Below, piece by piece: positions 18,590 through 27,253 of a DNA stretch of 64,000 nucleotides. The DNA is from Flavobacterium chungbukense (GTDB lineage: Bacteria; Bacteroidota; Bacteroidia; Flavobacteriales; Flavobacteriaceae), in contig NZ_JAJGZV010000012.1 of the NCBI RefSeq assembly GCF_020805785.1, positions 40,403 through 104,402 on the forward strand. Direction: 5' to 3'. A program made the position numbers and the translations under genes. Within the stretch, counting starts at the first letter, position 1. Every line of letters begins with the position of its first letter. Below the pieces are notes generated by a model that worked only from the letters and a program-made list of their open reading frames with translations, made no database searches and was not told the origin of the DNA.

Positions 18590-18629
18590 TTTTTTTAAGA
18601 TATTTCATTTTAAAAAAAGTTCCTCGAAA

Positions 18630-18637
18630 CAAATATA
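18630..18637 (-). promoter_or_regulatory. -7 element TATATTTG for gene 18209-18589
   Basis: An exact TAnnTTTG match on the minus strand, 40 bp before the start codon of the downstream gene. Confidence 0.35.
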
Positions 18638-18778
18638 TACTGAAATTTCGGATATTTTTAAGTTAATAAAACTTTGTCTTTCTTATCATTTGGTTGCACA
18701 GACCACTAATGTTTTTTATTTTTATCCAATTAAGAAAGATATTACAAGCCCCAAATACTAAATTAAAAAGAAAATTAA

Positions 18779-19675
18779 ATGAGTAACAAGCAACTTAAAG
18801 CCGTCGCTTTTGGCGAAGTATTGTATGATATTTTTGGTAACGAAAAGAGAATTGGCGGAGCTCCGCTCAATGTAGCATTGCGCATGAAAGCTCTTGGCGC
18901 AGACTCTAATATGATTAGCTGCGTTGGCAATGATGAAGATGGTGAAACCATTATAAAAGAAGTAAAAAAATTAGGTTTACAAACAGACACCATTCTTAAA
19001 GCTAACGACTTTCCTACTGGATTAGTACATGTTACTTTAGACGAAAGCAAATCTGCTACTTATGAAATTCTTTATCCATCTGCCTGGGACAAAATCGTTT
19101 TAAACGAAGATGCCAGAGAATTAGTTGTTACTTCAGATGTCTTAATTTATGGCAGTTTGGTTTGCAGAGATGAAGTTTCGAGAAGTGCTTTAGAAGAATT
19201 ACTCAATACCCATACATATAAAGTTTTTGATGTTAATCTAAGAAAACCGCATTACGATTATGAACTTTTGCTCGAATTAATGCAGTTTGCCAATTTTATC
19301 AAATTTAATGATGAAGAACTGGCAGAAATTAGTTCCGCTTTAGATTCTCCTTATACTACTTTAGAAGAAAATATAAATTTTATCTGTTCGCTGACCAATG
19401 CAACTGCAATATGTGTTACAAGAGGAAAAGACGGCGCTGTTTTATTGTGGGATAAACATCTTTACGAAAATAAGGGTTATAACGTAAAAGTTGAAGATAC
19501 TGTTGGTGCTGGAGATTCTTTTTTAGGTGCTTTAGTCACATCCCTTTTAACAGATACAGAACCGCAAGATGCTTTAAACTTTGCTTGCGCAACTGGTGCT
19601 TTGGTCGCTGGATCGGCTGGGGCAAATCCTGAAATTTCGAAAATTGATATTGAAAATCTTATCAATAAAAATTAA
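18779..19675 (+). CDS. PfkB-family sugar kinase, probable fructokinase
   Basis: This 298-residue kinase has the PfkB start (VAFGEVLYDIFG), the GGAPLNVALRMKALG substrate motif and the C-terminal ATP-site signature DTVGAGDSFLGAL with the catalytic Asp. The GEVLxD opening and short length are typical of bacterial fructokinases. Its position directly ahead of a sucrose-phosphate synthase gene and a GH32-like gene supports fructose as substrate, feeding fructose 6-phosphate into sucrose synthesis or removing fructose after hydrolysis. A terminator lies behind it. Confidence 0.88.
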   Translation: MSNKQLKAVAFGEVLYDIFGNEKRIGGAPLNVALRMKALGADSNMISCVGNDEDGETIIKEVKKLGLQTDTILKANDFPTGLVHVTLDESKSATYEILYPSAWDKIVLNEDARELVVTSDVLIYGSLVCRDEVSRSALEELLNTHTYKVFDVNLRKPHYDYELLLELMQFANFIKFNDEELAEISSALDSPYTTLEENINFICSLTNATAICVTRGKDGAVLLWDKHLYENKGYNVKVEDTVGAGDSFLGALVTSLLTDTEPQDALNFACATGALVAGSAGANPEISKIDIENLINKN

Positions 19676-19699
19676 ATACATTATATAAAAAATATCCAA

Positions 19700-19727
19700 A
19701 GCCTGATTTGAAAATCAGGCTTTTTTT
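19700..19727 (+). terminator. Rho-independent terminator after the sugar kinase
   Basis: AGCCTGATTT and AAATCAGGCT form a perfect stem with a tiny loop, followed by T7. Confidence 0.9.
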
Positions 19728-19846
19728 ATAGTTAAAACATCTGTTTTTACTTTCAAACATGGGAACTATGTAAATTTAAAACGTAATTATTTCTTCGAGA
19801 TCGCGACAGGCGCTGTAACTTGCGTTTTGAAAATATTTAATGAAGA

Positions 19847-22024
19847 ATGATGAAAAAATTACGAATTTCACTTATCAATATACACGGACTTTTAAAAGGT
19901 TCTGGTCTTGAAATTGGACGAGATGCCGACAACGGAGGCCAGACCAAATATATCTACGAATTAGCAGAATTTTTATCCCAGCATGAAGATGTAGAACACG
20001 TGCATCTTTTTACGAGATTAATAGACGACCCTGCTCTTTCTCCAGAATATGCAGTTCCGATTGAAGTTATCAACGAGAAATTAGATATAAGACGAATCCC
20101 TTTTCTCGGAAAAAAATACAAAGCTAAAGAACAGCTTTGGGAAGGTCTGGACACTTTCGTGAATGGTGCAATGCAGCACATCAAACAACATAATATTTTT
20201 CCAGATTGGATTCATTCTCACTACGCTGACGCTGGTTATGCCGCAGCAGAATTGTCAGCAGTTTTAAATATTCCTTTTGCGCACACCGGACATTCATTAG
20301 GCTTTTATAAAAAGAAAAAATTATTGGAGGGCGGAGAAATCGAAGAAGAAATCGAAAAAAAATTCAAATTTAAAGCCCGAATTGCCGCCGAAGAAAAAAC
20401 ACTTGAACTCGCAGAATTTATTGTAACCTCTACCGAACAAGAAATTGAGACTTACAAAGCCTATAAAAATTTCGAGTTAGGAAAATACCACGCTATTTCT
20501 CCCGGAATTGATACCCGAAAGTTTATACCCTATTATTTTCAGGAAAATGATTCTGATAAAAATATGGAAGAAATACAACGAAAATATTGGGTTCAAGAAA
20601 GTATTTCAAAATTTCTTACCAATCCGCACAAACCTATTATTCTGGCACTTTCTAGACCAGATCGTCATAAAAACCTCAACACTTTGATTGAAGTTTACGG
20701 AAAAGACAAAGAACTTCAGAGTCTTGCCAATCTGGTAATTTTTGCCGGAATCCGTAAAGACATTGCTAAAATGCCGGAATCGGAGAAAAACGTTTTGACT
20801 GATTTGTTGCTTTTAATGGACAAATACGATTTGTATGGAAAAATGGCGATCCCTAAAAAGCACGATGTAGAGAATGAAGTTTCAATTATTTATCGTTATG
20901 CCGCAGAAAAAAGAGGTGTTTTTGTGAATTTGGCTTTACATGAAAACTTCGGCTTAACTGTTATCGAATCTGCTAGTTCTGGACTTCCGGTTGTGGTAAC
21001 AAAAAATGGTGGCCCTTCAGAAATTATTCCCGTTTGCCAAAATGGAGAATTGGTTAATCCTCAAGAAGAAGGTCAAATTAAAAAAGCGCTTCGCAATATT
21101 TTAACCGACGAAAATCAATGGAAATATTATTCGAATAATGGCGCGATCAATATTCAAAAACATTACAGTTGGGTAAGTCACGTAAACCAATATGTTGACT
21201 TAATAAATGAGAATTTATCGGTTTCTTCTGCTGGAATTAAAAAACAGCATTATCCCAATATCAACATTGACCGTTTAAAAAGAAAAATCGATCATTTGTT
21301 AGTTTCGGATATTGACGGAACTTTAATTGAACCTAAACTTTCTAATCCAGGTTTGAAGGAATTAAAAACCCATCTGGTCAATCGTACCGATAAAATGGCT
21401 TTTGCAATGGCTTCTGGACGAAATCTAGAGCTCGTTAAAAAAGTAATTGATGAGGAAGAATTTTCTCTTCCCGATTTTATTATTTGCTCTGTCGGAACCG
21501 AAATTTATTATACGAACGGAAAGGATTATATTTTAGATAAAGGCTGGGCAAAATTTCTCTCTGGAAGATGGAAAAGAGATGATATTGTGACTCGTCTAAA
21601 AACCATCAAATGGATAAAATTGCAAGAAGAAGAGGCTCAAAATCCTTATAAAATCTCTTATTATTATGAAAAGGAACATTACGATCATGAAGAATTAATT
21701 CGCGTTTTAGGAACAAACTGGTATAAAGTCAATATTATTCCGAGTCATGGGCAGTTTCTGGATTTTATTCCAAAAAGAGCTTCAAAAGGAAATGCAATTA
21801 AATTTTTATGCAGAAAATGGTCTATTCCTTTAAGAAATGTAATTGCCGCCGGAGATTCAGGAAATGACGTAGATATGTTTAGAGGCCCCGTAAAAGGAAT
21901 TATCGTAGGAAACAGAAGTGCAGAATTAGCCGATTACGAAACAACAAAAAGTATTTATGTCGCTAAAACTTCGGCATCAGAAGGAATTTTAGAAGGATTA
22001 AAACATTATAAAGTAATTAAATAA
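19847..22024 (+). CDS. fused sucrose-phosphate synthase / sucrose-phosphate phosphatase
   Basis: The 725-residue protein has an N-terminal GT4 glycosyltransferase of the sucrose-phosphate synthase type (residues 1-460: GLEIGRDADNGGQTKYIYEL, HTGHSLGFYKK, and the NDP-sugar site ENFGLTVIESASSGLPVV). A HAD phosphatase of the S6PP type follows (about 480-725: DIDGTL, AMASGRN, and AAGDSGNDVDM). Known two-domain enzymes of this kind make sucrose 6-phosphate from an NDP-glucose and fructose 6-phosphate and then dephosphorylate it. It begins with ATG at 19847; a second Met follows at once. Sucrose would act here as a compatible solute or storage sugar (inference). Confidence 0.9.
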   Translation: MMKKLRISLINIHGLLKGSGLEIGRDADNGGQTKYIYELAEFLSQHEDVEHVHLFTRLIDDPALSPEYAVPIEVINEKLDIRRIPFLGKKYKAKEQLWEGLDTFVNGAMQHIKQHNIFPDWIHSHYADAGYAAAELSAVLNIPFAHTGHSLGFYKKKKLLEGGEIEEEIEKKFKFKARIAAEEKTLELAEFIVTSTEQEIETYKAYKNFELGKYHAISPGIDTRKFIPYYFQENDSDKNMEEIQRKYWVQESISKFLTNPHKPIILALSRPDRHKNLNTLIEVYGKDKELQSLANLVIFAGIRKDIAKMPESEKNVLTDLLLLMDKYDLYGKMAIPKKHDVENEVSIIYRYAAEKRGVFVNLALHENFGLTVIESASSGLPVVVTKNGGPSEIIPVCQNGELVNPQEEGQIKKALRNILTDENQWKYYSNNGAINIQKHYSWVSHVNQYVDLINENLSVSSAGIKKQHYPNINIDRLKRKIDHLLVSDIDGTLIEPKLSNPGLKELKTHLVNRTDKMAFAMASGRNLELVKKVIDEEEFSLPDFIICSVGTEIYYTNGKDYILDKGWAKFLSGRWKRDDIVTRLKTIKWIKLQEEEAQNPYKISYYYEKEHYDHEELIRVLGTNWYKVNIIPSHGQFLDFIPKRASKGNAIKFLCRKWSIPLRNVIAAGDSGNDVDMFRGPVKGIIVGNRSAELADYETTKSIYVAKTSASEGILEGLKHYKVIK

Positions 22025-22026
22025 AA

Positions 22027-22235
22027 TTTAAACACATAGAAACATAGGTTTTTCTTACTTGGAAAAGGTGATGGAAATAAACTAGTTTCTAACACATAGC
22101 TTTATGTAAGCTTTGAGATCAACTTTGTCAAAGTTTTGAACTTTGACAAAGTTTGACACTCAAAAAACTATGTTTGTTAATGCAAGTGAAACACCTTTTC
22201 AATGGAAAGAAAATCTATGATTCTATGTGTTTAAA
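22027..22235 (+). repeat. TTTAAACACATAG palindromic repeat, copy A
   Basis: A 209-bp intergenic element with terminal inverted repeats (TTTAAACACATAGAAACATAG at the left, CTATGATTCTATGTGTTTAAA-like at the right) and an internal palindrome built from AACTTTGTCAAAGTT and AACTTTGACAAAGTT. It is the reverse complement of copy B, taken over its whole length, with few differences. Confidence 0.9.
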
Positions 22236-22269
22236 AATTAAAAATAGTAACGATTAAATAAGTAATAAA

Positions 22270-23781
22270 ATGTATTCAGGATCAGGATTTAGTAATTGGG
22301 AAATTGGAGATGTTGATGTATTTATAGACGAAAAAGGTGTTCATCATTTGTTTCATTTAATCATCCCTAATCATGATTATATTGCACATGCAGTTTCAAA
22401 AGATGGTCTTTCTTGGAAAAGAGTAAAAAATGCTCTATTTGTAGGGGATCCGGGAGAATGGGATGATGATATGTTATGGACCATGCATATTAGCAAAAAA
22501 TCGGAAGGAGAAGGTTATGAAATGTATTATACAGGACTTAAACGTCAAGATAAAGGAATTGAACAGAAAGTGGGAAGAGCCATTTCGACCGATTTAATTA
22601 ATTGGAAAAAAGAAAATTTATACGGACTTCCGTTCAAAAGTGAACCACCACATTATGAAGGAAAAAACAATAATCCAAGAGAATGGATTAGTTTTAGAGA
22701 TCCGTTTAAATACCAATATAAAAATGAAGATTACTTGCTAATCTGCGCTAGAAGTGCTTCTGGACCAACTTATCGAAGAGGTTGCATTGGAGTTGCTAAA
22801 AGAGAAAAAGAGGGTTATGTGCTGCAAAAACCGCTTCATATTCCGTATGTATATGATGATGTAGAATGTCCGTGTGTTTTTGAAATTAAAGGATCGCATT
22901 ATTTATTGGGTTCCATTCGAGAAGATATTAAAGTCCGTTATTGGTCTTCTTCTGAATTTAAAGGTGAATATTCGGCTTTTCATAATAATGTTTTATTGCC
23001 ACAAGGAAATTATGCCGCAAGAGTGGTAAAAGACGGAAAACATTTTCTGGTTTATAATTTTTATTTTGCTGACGGAAATGTCAACACCCACCGAGTTATT
23101 CCACCTCCAAAAGAATTGGAAACAGATAAAAGCGGCAGACTTCTTTTAAAAAGTTACTATTACTGGCAAAAGCTATATCAAAAAACGATTCTTCAAAAAG
23201 ATCTGCCTCAGCCAATGCCTATTTTAGGAAATCCTACTGCCGAATTTGTTTTAGAAAATGAAAATAAATGGCGTTTTGGCTGTCGAAGCGGTTACGAAAT
23301 TTATGGTTTCGAAAAACCTTCAAGTGATTTTGTTTGGGAAGGAACGCTATCTGTAGAAGGAATGGGAAAAACCGGTTTTGTAATTGAATGCGATAAGGAA
23401 GGAACTGGGTATTACATTTCGATTGATTTTATGAATGGTTTCGTTCAGTTTAGAGCCTGGGGATTTAATGAAAAAGATGTTAAGAACAATTTTATCTTTG
23501 AAAATATCCAAACCAATCAGTTTGAAATCGGAGAAGAAAAACAGATTTCTTTTAAGATTATCCGCTACGGAAATTACTACGAACTTTCGATTAATGATAT
23601 TGTAAAACTGACTTTGTTAGATTTTAAATATAACGAAGGAAAAGTTGGAATTTATGTTTGTTCTGCGGTAATTTCGATTAGCGATTCTAAAATTCATGTT
23701 ATTCCAGAACCAGAAAATGAATATGCAGCATCAGATCCTGAAAAATATAATAATGAGTTACAGCCCAATTCTGTAGTTTAA
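22270..23781 (+). CDS. GH32-like (clan GH-J) glycosidase, probable sucrose/fructoside hydrolase
   Basis: The 503-residue protein lacks a signal peptide and is probably cytosolic. The N-terminal five-bladed propeller shows three clan GH-J landmarks: an Asp in GDVDVFID near residue 14-16 (nucleophile), FRDPF near residue 142 (RDP) and DVECPCVF near residue 199 (acid/base Glu). A C-terminal beta sandwich (about 330-480) matches the usual GH32 layout. With the kinase and sucrose synthase upstream it is likely to hydrolyse sucrose or a related fructoside. It is bracketed by repeat copies A and B in opposite orientation. Confidence 0.8.
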   Translation: MYSGSGFSNWEIGDVDVFIDEKGVHHLFHLIIPNHDYIAHAVSKDGLSWKRVKNALFVGDPGEWDDDMLWTMHISKKSEGEGYEMYYTGLKRQDKGIEQKVGRAISTDLINWKKENLYGLPFKSEPPHYEGKNNNPREWISFRDPFKYQYKNEDYLLICARSASGPTYRRGCIGVAKREKEGYVLQKPLHIPYVYDDVECPCVFEIKGSHYLLGSIREDIKVRYWSSSEFKGEYSAFHNNVLLPQGNYAARVVKDGKHFLVYNFYFADGNVNTHRVIPPPKELETDKSGRLLLKSYYYWQKLYQKTILQKDLPQPMPILGNPTAEFVLENENKWRFGCRSGYEIYGFEKPSSDFVWEGTLSVEGMGKTGFVIECDKEGTGYYISIDFMNGFVQFRAWGFNEKDVKNNFIFENIQTNQFEIGEEKQISFKIIRYGNYYELSINDIVKLTLLDFKYNEGKVGIYVCSAVISISDSKIHVIPEPENEYAASDPEKYNNELQPNSVV

Positions 23782-23808
23782 TGTTTTTTTTTCCACGATA
23801 TAATTAAA

Positions 23809-24015
23809 TTAAACACATAGAAACATAGATTTTCTTTGCGCTAAAAGGCGTTTCACTTGCATTAACAAACATAGTTTTGGGAGTGTCAAACTTTGTCAAA
23901 GTTCAAAACTTTGACAAAGTTGATCTCAAAGCTTACATAAAGCTATGTTTTAGAAACTAGTTTCTTTCCATCACCTTTTCCAAGAAAGAAAAACCTATGT
24001 TTCTATGTGTTTAAA
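23809..24015 (-). repeat. TTTAAACACATAG palindromic repeat, copy B
   Basis: A 207-bp element, inverted relative to copy A. The ends are TTAAACACATAGAAACATAG and its complement. The interior includes AACTTTGACAAAGTT and AGAAACTAGTTTCT. It fills most of the gap between the GH32-like gene and the PPC-domain gene. Confidence 0.9.
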
Positions 24016-24069
24016 ATCTTTTCTTGCAATACATTCAACAGATTAATTACAATTTTAATTTAAATAATT

Positions 24070-24591
24070 ATGAAAATTCAAATCCGTAAAATCTTCATTG
24101 CATTATTATTTTTGCTGACTTTTAATTTAGCTAACGCACAGCAAAACGATAAAGAAAAATGTCGCTATACCAAAACTAATTATGGTTATCTGATGGTTCT
24201 TCGCGAAGGCGATAATGTGCTTTCTCAAATTGAAAATTTAGCCAAAGAACAAAATATTCCGTCAGCAAACTTTACTGGAATTGGTTTTGCGCAAGATGCG
24301 ACTTTTGGTTTTTATGATTTTGGAGAAAAGAAATTTCACCCCAAAACTTTCAATAAAGTCGAAATGGGAAGCATTACAGGTTCTATTGCCTGGAGTGGCG
24401 AAAAACCTTCTATACACATGCACGGGGTGGCAACAGATGATAAATTTGATGCTTACGGCGGACATATTTTGGCGCTTAAAGTTGGAACGGGTTCTATGGA
24501 AATTTATATCACTGTAAATAGCGAAAAGTTAGAAAGAAAGATTGAACAGCCTTTGAATGCTAATGTTTTACAATTGCCTTGTTTGAAGTAA
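24070..24591 (+). CDS. secreted PPC (DUF296) domain protein
   Basis: The 173-residue protein has a signal peptide (cleavage near residue 23, NLANAQ) and one PPC/DUF296 domain (YLMVLREGDNVLSQIENLAKEQNI, then FTGIGFAQDATFGFYD, and HMHGVATDDKFDAYGGHIL with possible metal-binding His). This domain is DNA-associated in plants but stands alone in bacteria, where its role is unknown. A signal peptide on it is unusual. Repeat copies B and C flank the gene in the same orientation. Confidence 0.85.
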   Translation: MKIQIRKIFIALLFLLTFNLANAQQNDKEKCRYTKTNYGYLMVLREGDNVLSQIENLAKEQNIPSANFTGIGFAQDATFGFYDFGEKKFHPKTFNKVEMGSITGSIAWSGEKPSIHMHGVATDDKFDAYGGHILALKVGTGSMEIYITVNSEKLERKIEQPLNANVLQLPCLK

Positions 24592-24621
24592 GGTTTAGTA
24601 CTAAATTCATTGTTGTCATTA

Positions 24622-24802
24622 TTTAAACACATAGAAATATAGAATATTATACTTAAAAAGAGGCATTTCACTTATTTAAACAAACATAGTTTTAGGAGTG
24701 TCAAAGTTGATGTCAAAGTTTACATAAAGCTATGTGTTAGAAACTAGTTTCTTTCCATCACCTTTTTCAAGAAAGAAAAATCTATGTTTCTATGTGTTTA
24801 AA
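24622..24802 (-). repeat. TTTAAACACATAG palindromic repeat, copy C
   Basis: A 181-bp copy in the same orientation as copy B, shortened in the central AACTTTG palindrome. The terminal inverted repeats are intact. Confidence 0.88.
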
Positions 24803-24887
24803 AAAATAAAATAACGAGGTAATACAGTTATTTTTATTTTTGACAGATAAAACTTAAATTGGCAATTCAAACCGATACTTTTATAAA

Positions 24888-25478
24888 ATGCCACAAAGTC
24901 CTTCTCCAGAAGATGTAAAGAAAATTTTCGAAACTTATTTTACTGCCGACATGAATATCTGGAAAGGTTTCTCAGAGAAAATTAAAGTGCGTGAATTTCA
25001 AAAATCTGAAATTATAAAAGATTACCACGGCGTTGAAAAATACCTCAACATTGTCATAAAAGGATCTGCGGGATTATTTGTTTGGGATGGAAAAAGGGAC
25101 ATTTGCATCAACTTATTATATGAAAATAGTTTTATAAGTGATTATATGTCTTTTCTAAATCAGCAACCATCTGTTATTAAGACTGAAGCTTTGGAAGACA
25201 TTACTTTATGGTCCATTTATCATCAGGATTTAACCGAATTGTATCAAAGATCGGAAACAGGTTTGCGAATTGGAAAAGCCATTTCTGAAATGCTTTATGT
25301 GCGCAAACAACAAGAACAGATCAATCTTTTAACGCTTTCGCCTCAAGAACGTTATATAAAACTTATTGAATCTAGACCCGAAATTTTTCAGAGAACACCC
25401 TTAAAAATCATTGCTTCTTACCTCGGATTAACGGCAGAAAGTTTAAGCCGAATTCGAAAAAGAGTTACCGAAAAATGA
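24888..25478 (+). CDS. Crp/Fnr-family transcriptional regulator
   Basis: The 196-residue protein has an N-terminal cyclic-nucleotide-like beta barrel (about 25-120) and a C-terminal helix-turn-helix (LKIIASYLGLTAESLSRIRKR). It lacks the N-terminal Cys cluster of true FNR, so it is unlikely to sense oxygen through an Fe-S cluster. It is probably a local regulator of the CPBP protease gene 75 nt downstream, which has its own promoter. No binding site was identified. Confidence 0.9.
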   Translation: MPQSPSPEDVKKIFETYFTADMNIWKGFSEKIKVREFQKSEIIKDYHGVEKYLNIVIKGSAGLFVWDGKRDICINLLYENSFISDYMSFLNQQPSVIKTEALEDITLWSIYHQDLTELYQRSETGLRIGKAISEMLYVRKQQEQINLLTLSPQERYIKLIESRPEIFQRTPLKIIASYLGLTAESLSRIRKRVTEK

Positions 25479-25497
25479 TTTCTTACCCAAAGTCAAT

Positions 25498-25526
25498 TTT
25501 GTTTTCATTTTGGCTCGCTAAGTTTG
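25498..25526 (+). promoter_or_regulatory. Bacteroidota promoter TTTG-N17-TAAGTTTG
   Basis: TTTG (25498-25501) and TAAGTTTG (25519-25526) match the -33/-7 consensus with a 17-bp spacer. The predicted start is about 20 nt before the CPBP protease gene. Confidence 0.6.
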
Positions 25527-25552
25527 CTTTACTAAATCAAACAAAATAACCG

Positions 25553-26245
25553 ATGAAAAATAAAATCAACTTTGGAGCCATTATAGTTTATTACGTAATT
25601 GCAATTATTTGCAGATACGTTGCTGTAAAAACCGATTTATTGGCAGGAGTCGAAAGTGAGTATTTAAAAATTCTACTTCGTGGCGTTGGTCCAGCAATTG
25701 GTGCTTTTGCTGCTATAAAATTATTTGCGCTTAATAATCCGCTTTCTTTAAAAGGAATTTATAAAACGGTTCTTGTTCCGTTCGCTGTTTATTGGATACT
25801 TCCTGTTGTTTTAATTTCTAGCGTTTATTATTTTACGTTGGGTAAATTTCCAATTTTATTAATGTTTACTATTGTAGTTTATGGTTTATTGGAAGAAATT
25901 GGCTGGCGTGGATTTTTACAAAACCAATTAAAATCGCTTCCTACATTCTACTCTACAGCAATTATTGCCATTCTTTGGTTTGCGTGGCATCTTAATTTAG
26001 AAATGACTTCAAACAATTTAATTTTCTTAGTAATTATCTTTTTTGGCGCGTGGGGAATAGGAAAAGTATACACAAAAACTGGTTCGTTATTGGCTGTTGC
26101 TGGAGTGCATTCTTTAAACAATTTCTTTGTAAAAGGCGTTCACGAAACAGAATTACTTATAATCCTAGCTTTATTAGCCATTTGGATTAGTTTCATTATT
26201 ATTTATGATAAAAAAACTAAAGCGCTAGTAAGTCAGACAAATTAA
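25553..26245 (+). CDS. CPBP-family intramembrane metalloprotease
   Basis: The 230-residue protein has about six to seven hydrophobic helices and the conserved motifs of the CPBP (Rce1-like) family: EEIGWRGFL (EExxxR) near residue 112, FAWHLN (Fxx[WH]H) and GVHSLNN. These residues form the intramembrane active site. In bacteria such proteins often act in bacteriocin immunity or membrane protein processing; the substrate here is unknown. A Crp/Fnr-type regulator gene lies upstream. Confidence 0.9.
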   Translation: MKNKINFGAIIVYYVIAIICRYVAVKTDLLAGVESEYLKILLRGVGPAIGAFAAIKLFALNNPLSLKGIYKTVLVPFAVYWILPVVLISSVYYFTLGKFPILLMFTIVVYGLLEEIGWRGFLQNQLKSLPTFYSTAIIAILWFAWHLNLEMTSNNLIFLVIIFFGAWGIGKVYTKTGSLLAVAGVHSLNNFFVKGVHETELLIILALLAIWISFIIIYDKKTKALVSQTN

Positions 26246-26262
26246 TATTTTAAAAATAAATG

Positions 26263-26303
26263 AAAAACTGCGTAAAGTTCTAATTGGCTTTGCGCAGTTT
26301 TTA
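26263..26303. terminator. bidirectional terminator between convergent genes
   Basis: AAAACTGCGTAAAG and CTTTGCGCAGTTTT form a near-perfect stem with a run of T after it and a run of A before it, between genes ending at 26245 (+) and 26318 (-). Confidence 0.85.
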
Positions 26304-26317
26304 TTTTTAATAGTTAT

Positions 26318-26677
26318 TTAATTCAATCTTTCCTTAGTTTCTGTTCGCAAACAATATTCACTTCCCAAATAAAGTGGATTGCCATGTTTTTCAGACCAAA
26401 ATCCGTCTAGAATATCTTTGTTGATACATCTGTAAACCGCAACTCCTTTATACGTTTTATGATCATCTCCTTTGTACCTAAAATTAATGACTAGAATATT
26501 GTCTTTAAAAAAACCAGTTCCTTTTTGTATTTGCGAGTTATTGATAATCCATTCTGCTTTAATTCTATTATTTTGATCTAAAGCCAAAGTCAAAAGGCCT
26601 TTATAAGTAATCTCATTACTCTCATCTTGATTGCTTCCTGAAATAGCATAATTTCCAACTAAATCTTGTATTGTCAT
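26318..26677 (-). CDS. small beta-rich protein, unknown function
   Basis: The 119-residue protein has alternating hydrophobic strands with GNYAISGSN, GLLTLALDQNNRIKAEW, GTGFFKDNILVINFRYKG and YKGVAVYRCINKDILDGFWSE, compatible with a lipocalin- or avidin-like barrel. No signal peptide. I do not recognise a named family. Confidence 0.55.
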   Translation of the reverse strand: MTIQDLVGNYAISGSNQDESNEITYKGLLTLALDQNNRIKAEWIINNSQIQKGTGFFKDNILVINFRYKGDDHKTYKGVAVYRCINKDILDGFWSEKHGNPLYLGSEYCLRTETKERLN

Positions 26678-26892
26678 TCGTTATTACTATAAATTAAAAA
26701 GTAAAATTACTTCGAATGGCAAAGATAAAGTATCAATTTACTTCTGAAAAGCAAAAGCTTTAGAAAACTTCATTTTAAGGTTGTAATGAAAATTTAGCAA
26801 CTGTAAATGAGAATCGTATAAAATAACTCTAAAGCTAATTTTTAATTTTAATACTATAAGTTTTCAGATTTATTAATTAAAAGAAATTCATT

Positions 26893-27207
26893 ATGATAGC
26901 AGATAGATACACCAATTTCGAAGATGAAAATCAAAACTTTTCAGAACAATATAAAGATCCATTCGATGAAAAATTTCTTTTCGAAGAAAAACAATCCAGC
27001 GATAATGATTATTTGAATAAAGAATTTTCAGATACGCAGAACAAAGACGATGATTTTGATTTCGAGCAAAATACGCCAGAAAGCGATTTAGATGATGATA
27101 TCGAAGATTTGGATGAAAACGATATGGATGACGATCTAGTGGAACGTTACGATGAAAATGATCGCGAGCCAGAAACATTTAGCGATGACGGTTATAAGAT
27201 CGATTAA
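26893..27207 (+). CDS. small highly acidic protein, unknown function
   Basis: The 104-residue protein has 26 Asp and 15 Glu (about 39 percent), with runs such as DDDFDFE and DLDDDIEDLDENDMDDD, and almost no hydrophobic core. It is probably disordered and could bind cations or a basic partner. It starts with ATG at 26893 and ends before a strong terminator. It is short and low in complexity, but the clean start, terminator and absence of competing frames with known domains make it a likely gene. Confidence 0.6.
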   Translation: MIADRYTNFEDENQNFSEQYKDPFDEKFLFEEKQSSDNDYLNKEFSDTQNKDDDFDFEQNTPESDLDDDIEDLDENDMDDDLVERYDENDREPETFSDDGYKID

Positions 27208-27221
27208 TTTATAAAAACAAA

Positions 27222-27253
27222 AAAAAATGCTGTCCATAAAGACAGCATTTTTT
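27222..27253. terminator. bidirectional terminator
   Basis: AAAAAATGCTGTC and GACAGCATTTTTT form a perfect stem around CATAAA, between convergent genes ending at 27207 (+) and 27254 (-). Confidence 0.92.

Noticed and set aside
22027..24802. CRISPR array in the repeat-rich 22-25 kb region
   Set aside because: The repeats are about 200 bp long, inverted and separated by whole genes, with no short regular repeats or spacers and no cas genes.
24888..25478. Oxygen-sensing FNR for the nadA operon site
   Set aside because: The protein is of the Crp/Fnr family but lacks the N-terminal cysteines needed for an oxygen-sensitive Fe-S cluster, and lies far from the operon. A link cannot be excluded but is not supported.
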